This document shows, in pieces, positions 1 to 6,819 of a stretch of DNA of 7,030 bases. The DNA lies in contig JAISHX010000079.1 in assembly GCA_031262335.1 (NCBI GenBank), forward strand, positions 1 to 7,030. The letters are read 5' to 3'. The DNA is from Clostridiales bacterium (lineage in GTDB: Bacteria > Bacillota > Clostridia > Lachnospirales > WRAX01). The first letter of the stretch is position 1. Each line of letters starts with the position of its first letter. The translations under genes and the position numbers were made by a program. Under the pieces are notes generated by a model. It was not told the DNA's origin and ran no database searches. It saw only the letters and a list, made by a program, of their open reading frames with translations.

Positions 1-681
1 GCAGGCAAAAAAGTTCTTATGGATGTTTCTAACGGCTGGTATATTGTTTCGTTCTTCCTCGGCGGCGGCGGCTCACTTTCAATCGGTGCTGACGGCAAAC
101 AGGTTTGTGACTTTAACAACTATCCGGGTGTTGGCGAATCTATGAAAAACATCACAGCAAGCAACGCTTTCCTCACCGGTGATGATACAGTTATCGTTGG
201 TGGTATGGGCGATACAATTGCTGCAGCTGTTTCCGGTACATGGAACGCAACGGCTATTCAGGAAAAACTCGGAGACAACTATGCGGCAACAAAACTCCCG
301 ACTTTCGATGTTGACGGAACACCGACACAGATGTCCTCTTTCGCAGGATTTAAACTCATCGGTGTAAACTCTCTTTCCGCTTTCCCTGCAGAAGCTATGG
401 ATTTAGCTGACTGGCTCAGCAATGAAGAAAATCAGCTTAAACGTTTCTATGCACGCCAGATTGGTCCTTCCAATTTGAACGCTGCTGCTAATCCTGATGT
501 TTTGGCAAACGTTGCTCTTTCCGCACTTGCAGAACAAGGCGAATTTGCAAAGAGCCAAAACGATGTTTTAGGCAATTTCTGGACTCCTGCCGAAGCTTTT
601 GGTCAGGCTATGGAGAACAAAGACTATTCTAAGAGTGTTCAAGAACTTCTTGACGACATGGTAGCGCAGATTCAAGCATAA
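1..681 (+). CDS. malE: Maltodextrin ABC transporter substrate-binding protein, 3' part (5' end outside window)
   Basis: The reading frame is open from base 1 (Ala-Gly-Lys-Lys-Val-Leu before the first internal Met at 19), so the gene starts left of the window; only the last 226 residues are seen. It is the C-terminal part of a family 1 extracellular solute-binding protein, the component that captures maltose or maltodextrins outside the membrane and hands them to the MalFG channel. Recognisable family traits are a small-residue Gly-rich stretch after a WY-containing helix, the segment reading LADWLSNEENQLKRF, and a WTPAEAFGQAM-like segment near the end. Assignment to maltodextrin rather than another sugar rests mainly on the following malF, malG and amylase genes. 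The signal peptide and lipobox expected in a Gram-positive binding protein cannot be checked because the N-terminus is missing. It ends in TAA, 88 bp before malF. High confidence for the family, moderate for the exact substrate. Confidence 0.9.
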   Translation, partial: AGKKVLMDVSNGWYIVSFFLGGGGSLSIGADGKQVCDFNNYPGVGESMKNITASNAFLTGDDTVIVGGMGDTIAAAVSGTWNATAIQEKLGDNYAATKLPTFDVDGTPTQMSSFAGFKLIGVNSLSAFPAEAMDLADWLSNEENQLKRFYARQIGPSNLNAAANPDVLANVALSALAEQGEFAKSQNDVLGNFWTPAEAFGQAMENKDYSKSVQELLDDMVAQIQA

Positions 682-708
682 AGCAACAGGATTTAATCGG
701 TAATGATT

Positions 709-734
709 CCCCCGCCCTCTTATATCGGCGGGGG
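709..734 (+). other. GC-only stem-loop between malE and malF
   Basis: Bases 709-716 (CCCCCGCC) pair perfectly with 727-734 (GGCGGGGG), giving an 8-bp all-GC stem with a 10-base loop. It starts 27 bases after the malE stop. No T-run follows on either strand, so it does not fit a canonical intrinsic terminator. In other bacteria, hairpins after the binding-protein gene of ABC sugar operons stabilise that part of the mRNA or reduce transcription into the permease genes, giving excess binding protein; that role is inferred here from position and structure. Confidence 0.75.
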
Positions 735-754
735 CGCATTGCACGACGGACGAC

Positions 755-764
755 AAAGGGGAGG
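755..764 (+). promoter_or_regulatory. Ribosome binding site of malF
   Basis: The purine-rich AAAGGGGAGG lies 5 bases upstream of the GTG at 770. It supports GTG as the start over the in-frame ATG at 788, which has no Shine-Dalgarno-like sequence in front of it. Confidence 0.8.
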
Positions 765-769
765 TTTGC

Positions 770-2116
770 GTGAACGAAATAAAACTTATGGACGCTGTTA
801 AAAAGGGTGACTGGAGAGTCAAAGCCAGTTTTTTAATCAGCGGTTTCGGCAATATCACACGGGGGCAATTCATAAAAGGTCTTCTGCTCTTGGCAATACA
901 GGTCCTTTTCTGGGTATTTTTCTTTAAATTCGGTTGGGTGTACCTTCAAGATATCGGAACACTAGGTACTCAAGAGATGGGTTTTGGCGAGGTTGACCCT
1001 GTTACAGGAATCCGTGAGAGGGTTCTTGGTCAAAACTCAATGCTTATTTTGCTTTACAGCGTTGTCACGGTGTTTGTTGCTGTGGCATGTTTCGCTACTC
1101 ATTTAGTTAACATAAAATCTGCCTATACTGCACAAGTTGCAGTTGAATCGGGCAAAAAACCATCAAACTTTATTGATGACCTCAAAGCAATGTTTGATAA
1201 AAATCTTCACATTACATTTATCGGACTTCCTGCAGTCGGCGTAATCGCTTTTACTGTTTTGCCGATTGTGTTCATGGTCTGTATTGCCTTTACAAACTTT
1301 GATGCTTCTCACCAACCGCCGGGACACTTGTTCACATGGACAGGATTGGACACTTTTAAGAGCGTTTTCGTTGACGACGGCACCAAAAAGTCACAATCGT
1401 TCTTCGGTATCCTTGGCTGGACTCTTATATGGGCGGTTTGCGCAACATTCATTAACTATATCTTAGGTATAATAGTATCATTGCTTATTAACAAAAAGGG
1501 AATCAAATGCAAAGGTTTGTTCCGCACATGTCTTGTTATTCCAATCGCTGTTCCCGCGTTTGTTACTCTTATGTTCATGAGCAAAGTTTTGGGCGACCAA
1601 GGACCTGCAAACGTTCTGTTGGAAAGCCTTGGCTTACCTGCTGTAAAATTCCTTACAACGGTAACACCCGCAAGAATTACCGTTATCATTGTAAACCTTT
1701 GGATTGGTATTCCGTACACAATGCTTATTACATCAGGTATTCTTATGAATATCCCTGCCGACCTTTATGAAGCAGCAAGCATTGACGGTGCCGGTCCTGT
1801 TAAACAGTTTACAGCAATTACATTGCCTTATATGCTTGCCGTAACCACGCCTTATCTTATTACTCAGTTTATCGGCAATATTAACAACTTTAACGCTATA
1901 TTCTTCCTGACAGCCGGTGCGCCTCTTACTCTTGATTATTATCAGGCAGGTAAAACCGACCTTCTTGTTACATGGCTGTATAAACTGACTGTTTCTTTCC
2001 AAGATTACAACCTTGCAAGCGTTATCGGTATTTTGGTATTCATAATCTGCGGCGCGTTGTCACTTGCTACGTTTAACATAACGTCATCCGCTCAAAAGGA
2101 GGAGACATTCGGATGA
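770..2116 (+). CDS. malF: Maltodextrin ABC transporter permease, MalF type
   Basis: This is a 448-residue inner-membrane permease of the CUT1 sugar ABC transporter class, which would pair with MalG to form the maltodextrin channel. About eight hydrophobic segments can be read, near residues 38-59, 90-113, 149-174, 211-240, 251-273, 302-325, 350-370 and 416-436, in line with the eight-helix topology known for MalF. The ATPase-docking EAA loop is intact at about 334-353 (EAASIDGAG, ending in a TLP). The N-terminus carries a GFGNITRGQFIKG segment before the first helix, a form seen in Gram-positive relatives. The periplasmic-side loop is much shorter than the large P2 loop of E. coli MalF (514 aa protein). 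The GTG start is chosen for its strong upstream ribosome binding site. The last four bases overlap malG, suggesting translational coupling. Its name by homology is firm at family level; exact sugar range is inferred. Confidence 0.93.
   Translation: MNEIKLMDAVKKGDWRVKASFLISGFGNITRGQFIKGLLLLAIQVLFWVFFFKFGWVYLQDIGTLGTQEMGFGEVDPVTGIRERVLGQNSMLILLYSVVTVFVAVACFATHLVNIKSAYTAQVAVESGKKPSNFIDDLKAMFDKNLHITFIGLPAVGVIAFTVLPIVFMVCIAFTNFDASHQPPGHLFTWTGLDTFKSVFVDDGTKKSQSFFGILGWTLIWAVCATFINYILGIIVSLLINKKGIKCKGLFRTCLVIPIAVPAFVTLMFMSKVLGDQGPANVLLESLGLPAVKFLTTVTPARITVIIVNLWIGIPYTMLITSGILMNIPADLYEAASIDGAGPVKQFTAITLPYMLAVTTPYLITQFIGNINNFNAIFFLTAGAPLTLDYYQAGKTDLLVTWLYKLTVSFQDYNLASVIGILVFIICGALSLATFNITSSAQKEETFG
2094..2103 (+). 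promoter_or_regulatory. Ribosome binding site of malG
   Basis: AAAAGGAGGA sits inside the last codons of malF, 9 bases before the malG ATG. It is a near-consensus Shine-Dalgarno sequence and fits the coupled ATGA stop-start overlap. Confidence 0.8.
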
Positions 2117-2955
2117 AAACTCGTAGGTTAATCTCTAATATATTTGTATATATTATCCTTGGGATATTATCTTTAATATGGATGGCTCCTATAGTTTACC
2201 TTGTAATACTTTCTTTCAAAGCAGAAAAAGGCGCATGGCATAGCTACGTTATGCCAAAAGAATATACACTTGATAACTACATCCGTTTATTTACAGACAC
2301 AAATCAGTTTAACTATCCGCGTTGGTTTGGAAACACATTCGTTGTTGCTGTATTCTCTTGTATTATTGCCACAATTCTTGTTCTGTTTACAGCGTACGCG
2401 TTCTCACGCCTTCGCTTTAAAGCACGCCGTCCTCTCATGAACGTTGTTCTTATCCTTGGTATGTTCCCGGGATTCATGAGCATGATTGCTATTTATCACC
2501 TTGTCGGCATAATCGGTCTTGACCAGAGCCTTGCCGCACTTGTGTTGATTTATTCCGGCGGCGCGGGACTTGGGTATTACATTGTTAAAGGTTTCTTTGA
2601 TACAATTCCACGTGCTCTTGATGAAGCGGCGTATCTTGACGGTGCAACAAAATGGCAGACTTTCTACATTGTAACTCTGCCGATGTCGCGTCCGATTATA
2701 ACGTATACTGTTTTAACTTCATTCATGTCACCGTGGGTTGACTTCATTATGTCCAGTGTTATTATGAAGGATAAGTACGATAACTTCACAATTGCACTTG
2801 GACTGTACCGTATGCTTGAGCGTGAAAACATTTACGAATGGTATACCTCATTCTGTGCGGGTGCTGTACTTGTTTCAATTCCGATTTCACTGCTCTTCAT
2901 CTTTATGCAGAAAAACTATGTCGAAGGTGTTACAGGAGGAGCAGTCAAAGGTTGA
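2113..2955 (+). CDS. malG: Maltodextrin ABC transporter permease, MalG type
   Basis: A 280-residue CUT1 permease, the second channel subunit of the maltodextrin importer. Six hydrophobic segments are visible at about residues 9-34, 72-98, 108-130, 137-160, 190-213 and 247-266, the usual MalG number. The EAA loop that contacts the ATPase is at about 171-190 (EAAYLDGA, then VTLP). The C-terminal tail ending GVTGGAVKG resembles the conserved MalG end (E. coli ends in a similar GGVKG), which is known to contact the ATPase dimer. The length is normal for the family. The ATG overlaps the malF stop as ATGA, and the stop codon in turn overlaps the TTG start of the amylase gene, so three genes are chained with essentially no space between them. 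No malK-type ATPase gene follows. Confidence 0.94.
   Translation: MKTRRLISNIFVYIILGILSLIWMAPIVYLVILSFKAEKGAWHSYVMPKEYTLDNYIRLFTDTNQFNYPRWFGNTFVVAVFSCIIATILVLFTAYAFSRLRFKARRPLMNVVLILGMFPGFMSMIAIYHLVGIIGLDQSLAALVLIYSGGAGLGYYIVKGFFDTIPRALDEAAYLDGATKWQTFYIVTLPMSRPIITYTVLTSFMSPWVDFIMSSVIMKDKYDNFTIALGLYRMLERENIYEWYTSFCAGAVLVSIPISLLFIFMQKNYVEGVTGGAVKG
2934..2941 (+). promoter_or_regulatory. Ribosome binding site that sets the amylase TTG start
   Basis: AGGAGGAG lies in the last codons of malG, 10 bases before the TTG at 2952. Together with the lipoprotein signal that begins exactly at that TTG, it decides the start of the amylase gene. Confidence 0.8.
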
Positions 2956-4565
2956 GAAAATTATTTCTTTTGTCCTTTGTTGCGTTACTCCTTTTAGCCG
3001 GTTGCTCTGCGGAGCAGCCGGCTATTTCCGACATAAGCATTTCAACAGAGCTGCCGACCGAAGAACCTGTCCAACTTTCATGGACGGAAAGGCTTGCTCT
3101 TGATTTGGAAAATAATCCTCTCCCGGATTATTCATTGCCTGAAGGCAACGGTAAAAGCTGGTACGAAGTTTTTGTCTGGTCTTACCGCGATTCCAACGGC
3201 GACGGTGTCGGAGATATTAACGGAGTTACGCAATCATTGGATTACATTCAAAATATGGGGTTCGATGGTATTTGGCTTATGCCTGTTCACCCTTCCCCAA
3301 CTTACCATAAGTATGATGTAAAAGATTATTACGCTATTGACCCTGTTTACGGAACTATGGAAGATTTTGATAATCTTCTTTTAGAGTGTAAAAAGCGTAA
3401 TATTTCTGTAATTATGGATTTTGTATTAAATCATACTTCCGATGAGCATCCTTGGTTTTTGGCAGCAAAAGCCGGTGATGAAAAATATAGGGCATATTAT
3501 CATATTCAGGAAGAAGCGGGAAACGGTCAGTGGAAACAGCTCTCTGACGGCAGTTTCTATGAATGTCAATTTTGGGATAAAATGCCTGACCTTAATCTCT
3601 ATAATGAAGATTTAAGGCTTGAATTTACGGAAATGTTTAAGTTTTGGCTTGATAAAGGTGTTGCCGGATTCCGTCTTGATGCCGTAAAAGAATATGAAAC
3701 AGGGAACGTTGCCGCAAATATCGAAATATTGAGCTGGATAAACGAAACAGTCAAGTCTATTAAACCGGATGCTTACATTGTCGGTGAGAACTGGGACACT
3801 ACTTCAGGTATTTACAGATACTATGAATCAGGAATAGACAGCTTTTTTTCTTTTCCGTTTGCCAATGCGGACGGAATTACGGCAAAAACAATCATAATGG
3901 CAGACAGACCTGTTACAGAATATATTCAAAAACTTAAAGAATCGGACGAGGCTGTCAAAGCAGAATCCGAAACCGCAACCCGCGCTCAATTTTTTACTAA
4001 CCACGATAATGCGCGTTCAGTCGGATTCATGCGGCGCAATGCCGAACTGTTTAAAACGGCATGGGGCATGACGATTCTTGAGCCGGGCGACCTTTTCATT
4101 TATTATGGTGAAGAAATTGCAATGTCCGGTTCCGGTAAAGACGAAAATAAACGCGCACCGTTCTACTGGACAGACGAAGAATCGGCAGCAGGAAACGGTC
4201 CGCCAGATATGGAACAGCAACAAAATACATTTTCATCTGTGATTGACCAGCTTGAAGATGAAAACTCTATTTTGAACTATATAAGAAAAGCTGTTCGCCT
4301 TCGTCATAAATATCCGAATATCGGAAGAGGCTCAGTTGAATTGACTGATATGGAAGTAGTTTCCGGAAACGAAGTCAAAATCGGCGGTGCTGTGCGTACA
4401 TGGGAAGATTATTCCAACACGATAGTTTATAATATTTCCGACCAACCTGCCGAAGTTAAATTTTCAGGCAAAATTGCCGATTTCCTTTCGGCTACAGGCA
4501 CAGAACCTACGGAAAATAACGGAGTTTTTTCGTTACCTCCGTATTCAATGGTGATTATCAATTAA
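2952..4565 (+). CDS. Extracellular lipoprotein alpha-amylase, glycoside hydrolase family 13
   Basis: The 537-residue product is predicted to hydrolyse alpha-1,4-glucan links in starch or maltodextrins at the outer cell surface. From the TTG start it opens with an ideal lipoprotein signal: two basic residues (RK), a hydrophobic core, and the lipobox LAGC with Cys18 as the lipidated residue. The GH13 barrel follows. A calcium-loop motif DSNGDGVGD is at 80-88. Conserved region I is DFVLNH at 156-161, region V is MPDLN at 211-215, region II is GFRLDA with nucleophile Asp243, region III is VGEN with acid/base Glu279, and region IV is TNHD with Asp352. All three catalytic acids are present. A C-terminal beta domain fills roughly 455-537. 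MPDLN with an oligo-1,6-glucosidase-like calcium loop recalls the intermediary group of bacterial alpha-amylases (subfamily GH13_36), but the exact specificity (amylase, maltogenic, or other) is inferred. A longer ATG-started frame from 2838 lies inside malG and would hide the signal peptide. The start overlaps the malG stop (TTGA), so it is very likely translated from the malEFG mRNA. Confidence 0.93.
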   Translation: MRKLFLLSFVALLLLAGCSAEQPAISDISISTELPTEEPVQLSWTERLALDLENNPLPDYSLPEGNGKSWYEVFVWSYRDSNGDGVGDINGVTQSLDYIQNMGFDGIWLMPVHPSPTYHKYDVKDYYAIDPVYGTMEDFDNLLLECKKRNISVIMDFVLNHTSDEHPWFLAAKAGDEKYRAYYHIQEEAGNGQWKQLSDGSFYECQFWDKMPDLNLYNEDLRLEFTEMFKFWLDKGVAGFRLDAVKEYETGNVAANIEILSWINETVKSIKPDAYIVGENWDTTSGIYRYYESGIDSFFSFPFANADGITAKTIIMADRPVTEYIQKLKESDEAVKAESETATRAQFFTNHDNARSVGFMRRNAELFKTAWGMTILEPGDLFIYYGEEIAMSGSGKDENKRAPFYWTDEESAAGNGPPDMEQQQNTFSSVIDQLEDENSILNYIRKAVRLRHKYPNIGRGSVELTDMEVVSGNEVKIGGAVRTWEDYSNTIVYNISDQPAEVKFSGKIADFLSATGTEPTENNGVFSLPPYSMVIIN

Positions 4566-4585
4566 ATTAGCAAAGGGTTAATTAT

Positions 4586-6814
4586 ATGGACTTATTTGAA
4601 ACTTTAAATCCAATGCAAAAAGAAGCGGTGCTGGCTACAGAAGGCCCGCTTCTTTTGCTTGCGGGCGCAGGCTCCGGTAAAACAAAAACATTAACTCATA
4701 GAATTGCCTACCTTGTCGAGCAAGGTATTCCTCCTACGAGAATATTGGCAATAACTTTTACAAACAAAGCAGCCCGTGAAATGAAAGAAAGGATTAGTTC
4801 TCTTATAGAAAATTCCGAACGTATGTGGGTTGGGACTTTTCATGCTACTTGTGTCAGAATCTTACGCCGCGACATCGACCTTATCGGTTATGATAAAAGT
4901 TTTGCAATTTATGATTACGCGGATTCAGAAAAACTTATGAAAGAAACTCTTTTAGAGCTTAACAATTCAGAAACTCTTTTGAATCTCCGTTTAAAAGAAA
5001 TTCGCTCTATGCTATCAGCAATAGGGCGTAAAAAAGACTCGTTGATTACCCCTGAAATTTGCTTAGAACTTGCCGCCGACAACTACAATGAAAAACAAAT
5101 AGCAGCTGCGTATAAGTCGTATCAAAGAAAATTGAAAAAAGCCAATGCGCTTGATTTTGATGATATAATTTTTAAAACAGTAGAACTTCTGCGTGAACAT
5201 CCGGATATTTTAAATTCATATAGTGACAGATTTTTATACGTTATGGTTGACGAATATCAGGATACTAATACTGCACAATATGAACTTGTACGCCTTTTAA
5301 GCTCCAAGTACAATAATTTATGCGTTGTTGGCGACGACGACCAGTCTATATATGGTTGGAGAGGCGCAAATATTGAAAATATACGGAATTTTGAAAAAGA
5401 CTTCCGCAATTCACAAGTAATAAAACTTGAGCAAAATTATCGTTCGACAAAAACTATTCTTAATGCAGCAAACGCAGTAATTTCTAACAACAACGGCAGA
5501 ACAGGAAAAACTCTATGGACAGAAAATCCTGAAGGTGAAAAAATTCACCTTCACCGTGCGGATACTGACATTATGGAAGCGGAGTTTGTCAAAGACCAAA
5601 TTCTTACGGCGGCAAAATCAGGCGCGGCTTATAAAGATTTTGCTGTTCTTTACCGAATGAATGCCCAATCAAGACTTATCGAAGAAGCATTTTTCAAAAA
5701 CGGACTTCCATATAGAATCGTCGGCGGAATAAGATTCTATGAGCGTAAAGAAATAAAAGATGTTTTAGCGTATTTATCTCTTATAAATAATCCCGCAAAT
5801 GACCTTGCCGCCAAAAGAATTATAAATGTTCCTAAAAGAGGTATCGGCACAACAAGTGTTCAAAAAATATCTGAATATTCCGATAAAAATAATATATCCT
5901 TTTTTGAAGCGTTAAAGTTTTCAAAAGAAATTATGGGCGGAAGAGCAGGTGCCGCTTTACGATTTGTTTCTTTTATTGAAGAAATTTCAGAACAGGTTTT
6001 ACCCGTTTCCGAAATTATTCTTAAAGTTATTCATGATTCAGGACTTATCGAAGAAATAAAAAGCGAAAAAAATTCAGATAATAATTCCGAAGAACGAATA
6101 AAAAATATTGAAGAACTTGTCAGTAAAGCGGTAGAATTTGAAAAACAGCATGAAGAGGCAACTCTTGCGGAATTTCTTGAAGAAATTGCATTAGTTGCAG
6201 ACATAGACAATTATAACGAAAATGACGACGCAACAGTTTTAATGACTGTTCACAGCGCAAAAGGCTTGGAATTTAAAACAGTTTTTATAATCGGCTTTGA
6301 AAATAATCTTTTTCCTGCGGCACGCGCTTTAAACGCAGAAGACGATGAACAGCTTGAAGAAGAACGCCGCCTTTGTTACGTTGCAATAACGCGTGCGCGT
6401 GAAAAGTTGTTTATCACAAACGCCGCAACCCGTATGACTTATGGTTACACAGTGTCAAACAATCCTTCCTTATTCCTTAAAGAGATTCCTTCTGAACTTA
6501 CTTTATCGGTCGGAGATAAAAAAAAGTCACACAAACATTCTCCAAACCAAATTTCAACCCGCGAAAGCCGCCAAAACGTAGAGAAAATTTTCTCTAAAAA
6601 ACCGGAAGTTTTTAATTTTAAACCACCCGTTTCAAAAAAAACGGGGCAATATTATATAGGCGATAAAGTATTTCACCAAAAATACGGCGAAGGCATTATC
6701 AAGCAACTACGCGAAACAAGCATAGATACCGAAATAATAATTTATTTTAATAACGAAACTTTCACAGGAGAAAAAAAGTTTCTTAGTAGTGTAGCAAAAC
6801 TTGAAAAGAGGTGA
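4586..6814 (+). CDS. pcrA: ATP-dependent DNA helicase, PcrA/UvrD family
   Basis: A complete 742-residue SF1A 3'-5' DNA helicase, typical in length for PcrA. It unwinds DNA in repair and replication and removes proteins such as RecA from DNA. Motifs in order: Q motif LNPMQKEAV at 7-15, Walker A GAGSGKT at 27-33, motif Ia TFTNKAA at 57-63, Walker B DEYQD at 222-226, motif III GDDDQSIYGWRGA at 249-261, motif IV QNYRS at 283-287, motif V TVHSAKGLEF at 554-563 and motif VI VAITRAREKL at 599-608. A charged, Lys/Ser-rich linker (about 640-685) leads to a small C-terminal domain (about 688-739, IGDKVFHQKYGEGII) matching the Tudor-like module that binds RNA polymerase in PcrA. The ATG has AAAGGG 8 bases upstream (4572-4577). 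The gap to the amylase stop is only 20 bp, with no terminator or clear promoter. Its third positions look more A/T-rich than the mal genes, which probably reflects lower expression. PcrA fits better than UvrD or Rep from its Gram-positive context and Tudor-like end. Confidence 0.95.
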   Translation: MDLFETLNPMQKEAVLATEGPLLLLAGAGSGKTKTLTHRIAYLVEQGIPPTRILAITFTNKAAREMKERISSLIENSERMWVGTFHATCVRILRRDIDLIGYDKSFAIYDYADSEKLMKETLLELNNSETLLNLRLKEIRSMLSAIGRKKDSLITPEICLELAADNYNEKQIAAAYKSYQRKLKKANALDFDDIIFKTVELLREHPDILNSYSDRFLYVMVDEYQDTNTAQYELVRLLSSKYNNLCVVGDDDQSIYGWRGANIENIRNFEKDFRNSQVIKLEQNYRSTKTILNAANAVISNNNGRTGKTLWTENPEGEKIHLHRADTDIMEAEFVKDQILTAAKSGAAYKDFAVLYRMNAQSRLIEEAFFKNGLPYRIVGGIRFYERKEIKDVLAYLSLINNPANDLAAKRIINVPKRGIGTTSVQKISEYSDKNNISFFEALKFSKEIMGGRAGAALRFVSFIEEISEQVLPVSEIILKVIHDSGLIEEIKSEKNSDNNSEERIKNIEELVSKAVEFEKQHEEATLAEFLEEIALVADIDNYNENDDATVLMTVHSAKGLEFKTVFIIGFENNLFPAARALNAEDDEQLEEERRLCYVAITRAREKLFITNAATRMTYGYTVSNNPSLFLKEIPSELTLSVGDKKKSHKHSPNQISTRESRQNVEKIFSKKPEVFNFKPPVSKKTGQYYIGDKVFHQKYGEGIIKQLRETSIDTEIIIYFNNETFTGEKKFLSSVAKLEKR

Positions 6815-6815
6815 T
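6807..6815 (+). promoter_or_regulatory. Ribosome binding site of the TelA-family gene
   Basis: AGAGGTGAT closely matches the full complement of the 16S rRNA 3' end and overlaps the helicase stop codon. It leaves proper spacing to the TTG at 6820. An in-frame GTG at 6811 lies inside this site and is therefore a poorer start. Confidence 0.75.
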
Positions 6816-6819
6816 TCTA

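Noticed and set aside
709..740. malE-malF hairpin as a true intrinsic terminator
   Set aside because: The bases after the stem (CGCATTGCACG) have no T-run, and malF/malG are needed with malE, so full termination is unlikely.
568..873. Minus-strand open frame of 101 codons spanning the malE-malF gap
   Set aside because: It overlaps two well-supported genes and the hairpin, has no ribosome site of note, and its product resembles no family; it is a shadow.
1456..2002. Minus-strand open frames within malF
   Set aside because: They lie antisense to a clear permease gene and have Cys/Arg/Lys-rich, low-quality translations with no domain.
2822..2835. Catabolite-response-element-like sequence TGAAAACATTTACG in malG
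   Set aside because: It lacks the central CG and the final A of the consensus and lies deep in coding sequence; the real operator is expected upstream of malE, outside the window.
2792..3103. Short + strand frame across the malG-amylase junction
   Set aside because: It is out of frame with both real genes and its translation is Cys-rich and unstructured.
4475..4491. Small inverted repeat GCCGA/TCGGC near the amylase end, considered as a terminator
   Set aside because: The stem has only 5 bp, no T-run follows, and it lies within codons of the C-terminal domain.
4517..4545. ACGGAG/CTCCGT inverted repeat at the amylase end, considered as a terminator
   Set aside because: The loop is about 12 bases, no T-run follows the right arm, and the region is coding.
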